A DNA stretch of 64,000 bases from Tyto alba (taxonomy: Eukaryota; Chordata; Aves; Strigiformes; Tytonidae), in NCBI RefSeq assembly GCF_018691265.1, contig NW_024881272.1, positions 19,581,323-19,645,322 on the forward strand, read 5' to 3'. The position numbers were made by a program, and so were the translations under genes. This document shows, piece after piece, positions 48,061 to 59,474 of the stretch. The notes under the pieces were generated by a model, which saw only the letters and a list, made by a program, of their open reading frames with translations, had not been told where the DNA came from and did not search any database. Each line of letters starts with the position of its first letter. The first letter of the stretch is position 1.

Positions 48061-48120
48061 TTTCAGTTCAAATAAAGTCAATGGCAGTCCTCTCACTGAC
48101 TTCAAAGCAGCAAAGTTTTG
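48061..48120. repeat. Second, weaker copy of the same ancient repeat
   Basis: It contains AAAGTCAATGGCAGTCCT and CACTGACTTCAAAG, the same paired words as the copy 300 bp downstream, with more decay. Confidence 0.35.
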
Positions 48121-48370
48121 GCATTTAGAAGAAAATCACTATGAAGAATAACAGTGCAATATAAACACTTTGTTATAAATGCAAAATGTAAATAACACTC
48201 TTTTATAGCATTTATTTAAATCCCCAGGCACTGGTGGAAAATAGGTCTCCAAATACCCTAAGTAGTTTGGCACATTAAACTCTCAGCCTTTACAAATATT
48301 GGTAGTGTTTCAAAGAATGCATTTTTAAGTGAGCAGTAAAAAGCAATTAGGCATGTAATTGTTGTTTTAG

Positions 48371-48442
48371 AGATTGAATCCAATTCCCACTGCAGTCAGT
48401 GGGAGTCTTTACATTTATGCCAGTGGGGACTGAGTTGGGGCC
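48371..48442. repeat. Ancient amniote interspersed repeat fragment
   Basis: The text GATTGAATCCAATTCCCACT, then GCAGTCAGTGGGAGTCTTT and a later AGTGGGG / GGGGCC, matches a repeat I remember from turtle, crocodile and bird DNA, typified by 'aagtcaatgggagtcttt'. I cannot name the family. Confidence 0.5.
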
Positions 48443-51115
48443 TTACATATCTGAAGAGAGGGAGGGAAAAAGAGGGGGAAGGCACACTTGTACAAAATCA
48501 GAATTGGGAATTTCATAAGTCTACATAAAATGCACAAAATATTTGAGATAGCAGAAATCTTTTGTTAGGCAGAAAGTATCTACTAACCACAAGAGAACAA
48601 GATTCCTCCCTCCCTTCCATACAATGCCCCTGCTGTTATGTAGTAGTTATATAATTAAATTAAAGGGTAGTAAACTTCTCTGAACTTCTCAAAGGAGTTC
48701 ACTCAATTTCTTTGTCAGATGTCACAACACACAATTTTAATTCATTGTATTTCTGTATGTGACAAGCAACACAAATGTTGTCATTAAGGCAATATATAAA
48801 CCTGTAACAGGCTAAACTCTATAGAACTTATATTTAACTTATATTTAGGCCAGACATGAATGCTATCAAAACAGGCAGATGGAAAGCTTTGATATATATT
48901 TTATGATGTTACTTTGATTGAAAGTAAAAACTTAGTTTTTAAGGTGGCAATTGGGAAGATAAACTATTCTGATCATTCACAATTACTTGTGAGAATCATG
49001 GATGTTGTATCAATATCTACACTGCAGAGATCTGAATCCAGGATTATAAATATCTAGTTTTCCCCTTGGTTGATGTGCAAATATGTAATGACTGTGAACT
49101 GTACAACTCAAAATCAAGTGCCCTGGATGAATCTTTAAACTTTTAAGCTGTCAGGAGTATATCTGAGGGGAAAAAAACATGCTTGTTACAAGATTTTAGT
49201 GTAATTTTATTGCATTTTGTTTCCTGAGGTATCACAGCATCTCATTTACAACATTTTATTTCCTGCAGAAATGAGACTGCAGCAGACACTTTTGTCATTA
49301 CCAAGTCAGGGTTAGGTTTACTGCTTTAGCTGAAAGCTAAATGGAATAGAAGAAGATGGATGTAAATAAGCTACTTGGAGTTCTGGTGGAGTAAACACCC
49401 CCTTTGTTTTCAGTGCAGGAGGAGAGGCAATGGGCATTAAGATCAGCCTGCTGTGAATGGAAGCTCTCCATCCGCAATTTAATGGTAAGACTCTAAAACC
49501 AATATGACAAATCATTTTCTGCTCTTAAAACTTTCACTCTGGGAATAAATGGTATAAAACTACACAATTCAATAATATTTTATTAATATAAATGAGATTT
49601 AGTAAGGAGACATGATGCAACTCACTTCAGTGACATGGCAAAAATGTTTCCAAGGATTTATAGCAACCAAAGTATTACTTCTGGTGATTTATAAAGCTGC
49701 ACACAGATCTTCCTCTAGACAATCAGAAGACCCAAACAAAACATAGCTGCAATGATGTATTACAGTACGTTTGACCTCGTTTGTCAGAATAGGGCCTTTA
49801 GATTAAATGTGTTTTGCGCCAAGGCTGATTCTTTCCTCCCTACGATTACTTGCCAACTGCAATAGGGCCTCAGAATGTTAACTTTTTAATTATTGGACTT
49901 TAGAAAAAGTGTTTTACTCTTTCCACTGAGGTGCAAATACACCCCATTTACAAGAAGTATTATTTCCCACCACCCCCCAAAAAATAAGACAATGAAGGAC
50001 AGGATATGAGGTGTCCCATCAGACCACAGTATCACAGTGAAACCCTGGGGAGGGAGTGCTTTGAATTTTGCTGACTGACCACTGGATGCCACTATTGTTC
50101 CACTGAAATACAGTGTAGTGTTGTAATCTGACTGGTTTACTACCCCTGAAAAGGGGAGTTTGAATAGCACTGGTATGTGCAATTTTCTGCAGAAAATAAG
50201 TGGTTAGATTTGAAATTATTAATGGATTTTACTGTGTTTAGACATTTGGCTTTTGTCCTTTCTCAGAGCCTCTCCTCATCTGGAATCACAGCACCAGTCT
50301 CTTTCTTCAAAGGTCCTGGCAGGCTACCCCCATCTTTTGACTCAAGAGAAGCAATTTCAAAACCACATTCTGCTCTTGCAGAATAATTAGGCATTATTCA
50401 GGAAAAGAAGAAGAGATGAATGTCCTAACATTGGCCTCCAACAAATGGGAGACCCGAACTGGGGAGCTGGTCAGGCAGACTGCTAGTGAGTGGCTCTTCC
50501 TCCCTCTGTCCCAAGGTACCGTGGTCCCTAGATGACAGGGGCTGCTGTGGGGCTTAGAGCCTCTATCAGTAGTAAGCTCAGAGCTGAATTTCAGAGACAC
50601 CTTAAGACTGGAAGAAAACAAGGCGAATAAAAATTGAAAATTTTCTCTAAATGAGTGGGTTTGTGTTATCTTGCTTTTAAAATATTTTTACTGTTATTAA
50701 CATTTAAAAATTTATATATGTACTTGAAACCAGACCAGTTCTGCCTCTGTCTGTAGAATATTTGGATGTGGATTGCCGTATTTCCCACCATCCTCAGGTC
50801 TGTGTGTGCAGCTCCTCAAGATCTACAATCTCTCGAAGCCCACAGGAAAACCCTGTGGCTCTCAGGACATGGTGCAATGCTGAGGTGTTCCCAGGATTGC
50901 ACTGTGGCTCTGCAGCATTCTCCCCTGAAAGCCAAGGGCTTTTTCCTTCACCTCTGTGATAAGCCACAGGATGTAGTGCTGCCCCAAAGCCTCCACACAC
51001 TTGCATCCCATGACACTGAACCTGTGTATTATTTCACGCTGGTGCTTTCCATGATTAAATTCCCACTTGGAGTTGGCACTGAGCACAGCTCTAGTAACAG
51101 AAAGCGTGAGCAGTG

Positions 51116-52793
51116 ATGCTGCTTGTGAGCCCCTCTGCTCCCAGCTTTTCTTCAGGCATTCTCCTGTGCAAGCTCTCTACACACCAACACCGTTCATCCT
51201 GCGCTGTCTGTGCTGTGCAGCCATTCTGTGTTGTTTTCCCTTCCAGGAGACAGCTCTGTCAGGAAGGAATAGATGTTCCCCTCTTAGCTGCTCTAGTTGA
51301 TATTCCAGAGGCAGTCACCTTCAGCAAGAGGTGAAGACAACAACTGCAGGTAGTCTTAAATCCTCTCTCTGCTCTGAAACTTCGTACTAAATTACATAAT
51401 TATGTTACACACTGGCATCTAACTGTAGCACTAAAAAGAAGTTTTTCCCTTTCCTATAGATAGTATAAAAGGGAAATATAGGTGCCTTTTTTCTTATGAA
51501 ACACACACACACATTCCTCCTTCTATTGGCAATTTCATTCACACACAAAATACTGGATGTTTGAAATCAAAATCAAGATTGCTTTATTCTACCTGAGGGA
51601 TCCCTAACCTCATTTTGTAACTGCCTTTTAAAATCCAGCAAGTGTACTTTAGTCATCAGGGAAAGGTGACTATCATCTATGTGGATACAGAGACAAAAAT
51701 GACAGTATAATTTATGATTGTACTTAAAACAAATCTTCTCCATGGCTTGTATTTTTTCTTTTGCAATTTTCAGAAATTGAAGTGATTTCAATATGACAAC
51801 AAACCTTTTCCATCATGTTTCCTGATACTATTTATTTGAAAAAACGCCTTTTTATTTTTCATTTTTTACTGTGATTTCCTTTTATACTACACCTCAGGTG
51901 TTTAAATAGATTTCTTTGGCTTCATTTTAAAGGGCACTCCTTAAGTGCACAATGTAGAATACCAGTTTTCATTTAAAAGACACACGATATAATAATAATA
52001 ATCTAAGTGTCCTAGTAGCACATGTCACAGCCTCGACAGTGACTGAAGAGGTGCATAACACAGCTGTTACCATGCTCACAGCATACAACATTAGACACTA
52101 TTTCTACAGACATTCAAAGAAATAACCCAGGCTTACCGAGTGGGACATTCAGGTGTTTGCTGGAATGCAACCCCTGATAACAGTTTTACAAAAATTGTTT
52201 CACTTGAGGACACTTTTAAAGATCCATTTGTTGGCCTCAAACTGGTTTTAAAGCAGCTCACTTTATTTCTTCAAATAACAGAAAACCTTTCTTAAACTAT
52301 TACCCTAGAGACCAATAAAAACAAGTTACTCATCACTGTCTTTCCAGTTCTGGACAGAGAGCTATTATGCTAGCTGTATTTGTCATGTTTAAACTGTGTA
52401 TGCGCATGAATAAGAAGTTTCTTTGTGCAGGTTTCAGCTTAAGAACTAAGAAGAAAACAATTTACATTACGAAGGTTTTCTCATTATCTTTAAACATTTA
52501 GATTTTAAAATATTTTTGTGTTTGTCTTTGCTTTTCTGTTGCAGGCGCAGTGTGCAGGAGGCATGCCAGCTATTTCCAGAGACAGTATGTCTTGGCAGAG
52601 CTCAGAGAAGGCTCACTTCCATACTGTTGCCCTTAAAATTTATTTTAAACAGTAAGTATTTGATTTTATTTTTAAGATATTAACTTGAATATTGCATTTT
52701 CACAAAATAGTTTCCTTTCAGCTGGCAATCTGTCTTGACATTTACTTTTTTTTTTTTCTAACAGGTAATGGTACTTGTGCACATGAAGTTTAA
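51116..52793 (+). other. Candidate unannotated spliced transcript with an ORF of about 116 codons
   Basis: Three exons are suggested by good splice signals: one ending 51330 (AAGAG|gtgaag; an internal acceptor tttcccttccag at 51246 is also possible), 52545-52651 (cttttctgttgcag ... AACA|gtaagt), and one from 52765 (ttttttctaacag). Joining them keeps a single reading frame open from ATG at 51116 to TAA at 52791-52793, about 116 residues. I recognise no domain. It could equally be a long non-coding RNA or chance. An AATAAA lies at 53324-53329. Confidence 0.3.
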
Positions 52794-53344
52794 TTTGTAT
52801 GTAGGCAGTCATGCATCAACACTTGCCAGAGTGAGGGGTGACATAGAATCAAATGCATGATTGTTTCCTTATGCTTTTTCTGACCTCATCCTAAAACAAA
52901 AAAAAAAAAAAGGATTTCGATTTAAGTGTCTTTAAGCAGTAAGGTCACCCTAGCCCAGGCTATATACCAGTGATGTGACATGAAGCACCTCTCTTGGGAG
53001 AGGCATAATTTGAAACTAGTTGCAGCTGAGGATGCTTAAAAACCAGAGTATCAGCTGGGTTCACTGTGGATAACTGTAGTTTAATTGCTCTTCAAGCTAG
53101 TCACAGACCAGCTAAAGAGAGAGGGGAATGAAATCTTTATGTTATGTTGGTTTTCTGACACTTAGTGTTACTTTGTGGACCTCAGACTGAAGGGACTGTA
53201 CTGTGGTAAAATATGATCCTAGAAATTTTATTTTCCTAAATATTTCACTGTATGGATGATAGCGGCACTGGGTAAATGCTTTAATTTTTCTCTTCTGACA
53301 CATGTATAATTCTTTTTACAGTCAATAAATGATGCTGCAGTAAT

Positions 53345-56300
53345 TTTTGTCATGTAAGGAGAAGATTTGTACTTGCATGCAGTGTCACTCTTGGTAGCTC
53401 TGAGGCCTATGCTGCTCCCTAGGAGAACAAAATGAAGGTAAAACTCATGTGAGATTGTCGGGCGCATATTTCTATTGAAATGTAATGTCCTAATGATCTG
53501 AAATCGGAGCTAAGGAAATAAATTACAGCCCTTGGTTGTGGAATGGACTTCCCTGAAAACACAATACTTTGGTGCCTCAGTTCCCACATTTTTAAAATAT
53601 AATACCACTCCTGCTCCTTTTTATCTGATAGCCCTTCAGAGTTTGGGGTTCTGTGTGTTATTTTGGGGTGCTGAACAACAACACAGACACATTTATTCAC
53701 TGACAATAAAAAAAGTCTTGTTTTCATGACTGGGAGAGAGGTCAGATAAACCAGAGGTTGTTTCTGCAGATACTACACTAACACTCTTCATTCATTGCTT
53801 TCCCCTGAAATGCTATTTTGCTGCTTTTCACAAGCTGTGGGAGCTTCTCTTCATTTCCCTCATTCTACTTTTTGCTCTCCCTCCTTTACAAACACATTAC
53901 CACAACTTCAAACACTTCTGAGTGCCTCAGTGTTTGGTAATGACATTTGCCCAACTATTTCAGCAGTTGTCTGAATGAAGGACAGCAGTTAAATGCACAA
54001 GATGCTGTGATGTTTAGCCTTGCCTGTGATGATATTTCATAAGTGTGAGATTCTGAACAAATTTTTGTGAAGCTTTTTCAGGTGGAGACTGAAGAAGACA
54101 TGTAAAATATTGTACATATTCTCTGAAGATGGTGTATGTGTCGCACAGGACAGAGTGGGAAAACAACTGTTTCATGGCAAGAGTTGCTATAGCTACTAAG
54201 ATCAAAATTATTCATGAAGTATCTGCACCACTGAAATGCTTCAATACAGTTGAATTAAATGGCATTGTCTGCACTGCTCCTTACCTTACAGAAGGTCAGG
54301 AACCCTTGAACTAGTAATTGAAAGGTTTCAGGAGTGAACCTGAGTTCCTGCAGGCATTGTAGCCATCTGATGTTTTATCTTCCGCCAAAGGTCTTTGGGG
54401 TAAATCCAATAAAATCTTACCTAGTACCTGCCTCCCAGAATGGAAAGGAGAATTTGGGTGCCTATGGTGCCTGTAGCATGCATGGAAATAGTTAAATGAG
54501 GTGACTATCTGCTCCCATCTTTAAACAGAAATAAGGTAGCAGAGACAGAAATGTGAGGGTATAGCTACGTAAAAAGGATGAGTGATCTAATGCCTCATTG
54601 AGACTGAAATTGGGAAGTCCCATTCCACTCCCCATTCTTTCTTTTCCCTCTTTCCTCCTCTGGATTGTCTTGTACGGGCTCTTGCATATGTGGAACCTTC
54701 TGTGAGCCAATTCACTTGCTAAACTGTTGGAACACAAAAAAAATAAAATAAATAGAATTAGTGAGCTTAACTGACTCAGATGAGGGTGCAATAAAAACCA
54801 GGCCCTGTGCAAAAGCATAACAGTGTAGACAAGTTTGGGGAAGAGCAGTGAAACAGTGATAGCCCATTGCTGAGTTGGCATATTGTTACTCACCCTGAGA
54901 CGCTCTTGTTCAAAAGTTTTGGCTGTAGTTTCTTTGCTGTGGAGTCAGCATCCTTTCTGTGTTGCATCACCTTGGATCCCTGATGCTTAGTTTACTTTCT
55001 GTGGCACTGGTTCAGCACAAAGACTTGGGTGGGGGATGCTCTGACCAGGCAGCAACACCACCTCATCCCAGGGATATTTTTGTGACTCTTGGTGTGCTTG
55101 GTCAAACTTCTGGGGAGAGATAGGCATCTTTTTCTCTACGTTTTGTAATCTATCAGGGATTAGTCTGAAATCTCACAGTTCGAGTGCAATAGCAGAGGGA
55201 ACATTCAGACAAAAGTTGAATGTCTTTTAGATACTGAGCCAAGCGACAGTCACATAGTGGGGCAGGGGGAGAGAAGAGGGACTGGATTACATAGGTGGTT
55301 TTAAGTATGTAAAGTTCATCTCAATCCTGTTGTAGGTCTCGGCATCTTTGGAGCCTCCAATGGGCTCCAGGGGTATCTATTAAGATCACTGCATGACTGG
55401 AGCTTCTACTGTGTGAGCTGGAACAGAGAACAGACCTTAAAGCGCTTACCAGTGCACAGCACAACCCACAGACTGGCTTATGAGGTTATTTTTATGCATC
55501 TCCACAAAGAGACGTGAAAGCCCTCTGAGCTGGGCTTTGTCGAGACACAGTTCTTACATCAAGAGACAATAAAGGAGTCACGGGCTGCCACTGGCCTATT
55601 GCATAACAGGATCAGACATTTTAATGAGCTTCTGTTAGTCCATGGTTCATCAGCCCTGCTCATTTGTAATGAAGCAGGACACTGCTATAGAAACCAGTCC
55701 AGCAAACAGCATTTCTGAATGTACTTAAGAAGATGAGTTTGAATTTAAATGCAAACAAACTGTGGATCAGTCCATCTCTTTCTGAATTTGTAGGAGCCTA
55801 TTTGCGCTCCTGCCCATGCTACAGTTTAATCCAGCTTGAATTTAAGTTTTTAGAGGCATTTTGTATATCTCATTTCCCAAAGCATCTAGTTTCCTCTTGT
55901 TCTTTAATATTTTCCCCATTATAATTCTTAAGCCTATTTTTCAGCAAAATATTACACAGCAGAAATGATAAACACATCTTTAAAATTTATCTAGTAATTT
56001 ATTTTGTAAACTATGTTTCTAAAAGAAAAGGGAGTAAAACTGATTTTAAGGATAATGTTCTGTACAACAGAGAGGAACGGCTCTAAAAAAAAAAAAAAAG
56101 GTTTTTTCTAAACTGCTGAATTATAAAGCAAAATAAAGTGAATCTCCAGACAATTCTATCAATTAGATTCAAGCAAACCCAAATAAAGAAGGAAAAAACT
56201 ATTTAAGGTATTCTACTCTTAAAATTTGGGTTACTGTCAAAGACCTGACATCCATTACAGGATATTTATGATGTTACTCAAGAGAGCACAAGAAGTATTT

Positions 56301-58850
56301 GATATTATCCTCTACTGTATCCCTTAGGAATCAAAACCTCCCATGACACCACCCTTTCCCTACATCAAAATCCTACCTATATGCCACCTCGTTATGAACC
56401 GTTTTAGAAAGGTGTGTTTTAATTCTCTCTGTGGTTTATGAAGACTGTGTTTTGTATCAAATTGGTGCATTATCAATAAAGAACTGGGTTGGGCTAGCTT
56501 TTCATAAGGTAAAATTTCCTCTGACACTCTTTCCTGAATGCATCCCACGTGCTTTGGGAGTTCTCTGTTGAATAGCATCAACTTCAGGAACAGCTGCTAA
56601 GATCAAATGGACAAAGGAAATTCAGCACCATTCACTCTATGTATTATCTTTTAATGCTCCAGGAGCTTAATCCTTCCTGTGAACAAAGTCTATTGTCCCA
56701 CTTGCCATTACCACTAACATATATTCTGTGTAAGTCTGCTTCCTCCTAAGAGTGCACCTGCAGCAAAGCTGCAGCATAAAGGGCCAAAGTCTCTGCAATT
56801 AACCAGAGTCATAAAATGAAATATTTCTTCTACACGGCGAGAAATTATTTCCTATGACCTAAATAGCTCTAAAAAAAATGCTGTTATTAAAAATATTTAT
56901 TGCTGTTATTGCACAGGTACTAAAAGCCAAAACAATAATCAGTATTTCTGCAAGCTGTCAGAGTGTGTTTCCTACACAGCAAGAACTGTTCAGTTTACTA
57001 GCCCTATATAAGTCTTTTTCATCTGCCTGGAGAAATAATTATGGTCTGCCCATAAACGAGAGAAATACCTTTACTTCCAAGCTTGATGACAGGAGTATGT
57101 TTAATTCCTGTGAATTAAATTTTGGTGAGAATTTTGAAAGGCTGATTTTGACCTTATTCAACATTTTTCCATTCTCAGGATGACCTTTGAAAACCTGAAA
57201 TGTTAAATGAAAAAGAATCTGGAAGCAGAGTAAGCAGCATGTAAGAGATGTAAGGAGGTTTATCGCAGCTATGTTTGTGGCAGGAAAACCTACAAGACTC
57301 ATTTTCTTTTGTGATTCCATCCTTTGTTACACACCACAGAGCATCGCTCTGTCCACTTGGCGACCCAAACAATGCAAATGATAATGTACAGCCTATATCC
57401 TGTGTTACCACCTTCCTACACTTAATATACAGGAAAATAATCAAAATTTGCCAACTTGGGTGAATAACTGAATTTATGAAAGTGTAGATAACTATATAAT
57501 CTATTAAAAATAAATATTTTATATCCCAATTGCTGCTATTTCTCTGTGATGGTGGCTTTCCAGTTATAACAGCCATCCTGTCCACTGTATTTTAAGCCTC
57601 TTTTCTGTCAGTAATTGTTTTATTTCTTGACCTGGATTATAACACCCTAGCTTTTCACAAATTGACACAAATAATTCTCAGTCTTTCCACTTTGCTTCTG
57701 CTTAGACATGTGTGATTATTTGCACCGAGTCCTCCAACAGGATACTCTCCTCAAAGCTAATGTAAAGAGAACATTGTACCAATAAAGGTAAGTTTTCAGA
57801 GAATGGAGCTGAATGTTCTTTAAAGACTCATTAGTCACTAGAAATTAAAATGTTTACTGTATTAAAAATGCTATTTTACTCAGTGGAACCTGTTCTGGTG
57901 ATCTCATCTTAAAAGAAAGAAAAAAAAAAAAAAAACAGAACAAAGTTGATATTATTGAAAATTATTGGGTTTTTTAACCTGGACATAAATTAGGATGGAA
58001 ATTTCAAATTATGAAAGGCAACATAAAACCTGACCTCTTCTGTACCAAAATATAAAGAGATGTGAGATGTCAACAAACTTAAAACAACATGCAGGACTGA
58101 GAATTAAATATTGCAGATATACATATGAATGATTACAGAATCTGATGTACTTGGGTATGAACGTGGTAGGTATCAAGAAAAATCAATGAGGATGTCACTG
58201 AGTCAGTGAAGGCTGCAGTCTTGCAAATTCTAATAGTGAAAGTAATCAAATGCTATGGATGATGATTACTCAATTAATTTTGCTGAGTTCTATTGGTTAA
58301 TTTTATTAAAAGCCTCACATATTTAATGAGGTAATGCTAGAAAATTTCACTGATGTTCTCTAGGCACTAAGACACATGCCATAGTGGGTGTCTTGGTGCT
58401 ACTCCGCCACCGCTCCCAGCCACAGAGAGGGCTGTCAGATATGTGAGGTCTCCCACAGGGAGGCATTTTTGTGATGCCTGGGCACAACTTGCTCTTGGCG
58501 AGTGCCAGGAATTCCCAGTGGAAGCTAATTCCTCAAATCAGCAATATCTTTGTTTCAGACAGCAGTCAGACAACTCTTAAGATCAACTACAAAACTGTCT
58601 TCTTTCAAGTGTCTTCTACAGAAATGTGATTTTAGACTAGCTAAGTAACAGCATTACACAGGGATGGACTTCTCACGCTTTTGTGTACAGCCACTGAAAT
58701 TTCCTGCGGGGAGAGAAAAAAAGCAGCAACATATAGTCAAATGTAAGCGCTAGTATTTAATGGCAGATTTTTTCAAAACTTGTGACCACTCTGTCCTCTG
58801 TGAAAGGCGATAGCGTTCTGGGCCGAGCATTAGGTAAGGAGACATAACTC
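53345..58850. other. Intergenic region upstream of the second CpG island
   Basis: About 5.5 kb with no supported gene. Several A-runs occur (about 56,085-56,099 and 57,919-57,936), and ORFs here are short and featureless. Confidence 0.5.
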
Positions 58851-59119
58851 CGCTCACTTGCAGCGCTCCGGTGCGGGCAGCGGAGGGCTCGGGCCCCACG
58901 GGGACTTCTCGCAGCCAAACTAACAGTCCTCTGCCTCCTCTTTCCCTCACGGCTGCCGCGGCAGCGGGACCTGCGCCCCTCCCCGCCCCGGTTAACAGGT
59001 GCCAACCGCGCAGCTGGCTTTCCCGGGCCGCGCACCGCCTCACCGCCGGCTCTGCGCCGGCCCCCCGGCACCTGCTCGGCCGCCGCCCGCCGGGGAGGCG
59101 GCGCAGGCCCGTGTTGAAG

Positions 59120-59132
59120 GTCTCCTAGCAAC
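59120..59132 (+). promoter_or_regulatory. RFX X-box-like motif GTCTCCTAGCAAC
   Basis: The two half-sites GTCTCC and AGCAAC are separated by one base, close to the ciliary/centrosomal X-box (GTNRCC-N1-3-RGYAAC) with one mismatch. It lies 8 bp before a CCAAT box, a spacing typical of core promoters. Confidence 0.6.
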
Positions 59133-59139
59133 TGCTCGG

Positions 59140-59144
59140 CCAAT
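59140..59144 (+). promoter_or_regulatory. CCAAT box
   Basis: GGCCAATGGG is a strong NF-Y site in forward orientation. With the X-box it suggests transcription rightward from about 59.2 kb. Confidence 0.6.
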
Positions 59145-59189
59145 GGGAGCGGCGCTGGGGCGGGGGTTAACCCCGCGGGGCCCGGCCAG

Positions 59190-59474
59190 GGGCCTGAGCG
59201 GTGGCGCCGGTAGCTGCGGGGCGGGGAGCGGCTCCTCCTCCTCCGTCGTCGTCTCCCGCCGCGACAGCAGCAGCTGCAGCAGGTGGTGCTACGCGGATGG
59301 GTGCGCGGGGCTCCTCCTCCTCCTCCGCCGCCTCCTCACCGGCGGCTCGGGAGGAAGGTTTCGCGGGGGCTGCGTCCCGCCCGTGAGGCGCGGCGGGTAA
59401 CGGGCGCCCTGCGGCCGTTGGCGAGGCACGCGCGGGGGAGGGGCCGGTGAGGGAGCCACCGCCGCAGCGCTGAG
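59190..59474 (+). other. SSX2IP: Presumed first non-coding exon of SSX2IP (edges uncertain)
   Basis: The exon is placed downstream of the CCAAT box. Possible donors are CTGAG|gtaccg (GT at 59475-59476) and GCGG|gtaacg (near 59397). Trinucleotide-rich tracts (CTC)n at 59232-59244 and 59311-59326 lie within it. A GTG-started 61-codon frame across them is low-complexity Ala/Ser/Pro and is unlikely to be translated. Confidence 0.35.

Larger units (their letters stand above)
46246..51115. other. AT-rich intergenic region with ancient repeat fossils
   Basis: No coding gene is supported. Two degraded copies of an old repeat are visible at about 48061-48120 and 48371-48442 (listed separately). The rest is AT-rich and could include conserved non-coding elements, which cannot be judged from one sequence. 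Confidence 0.5.

Noticed and set aside
58750..59143. 97- and 128-codon minus-strand ORFs at the second CpG island
   Set aside because: Ala/Arg/Pro-rich and overlapping the X-box/CCAAT promoter; GC artefact. A divergent non-coding transcript is possible but not shown.
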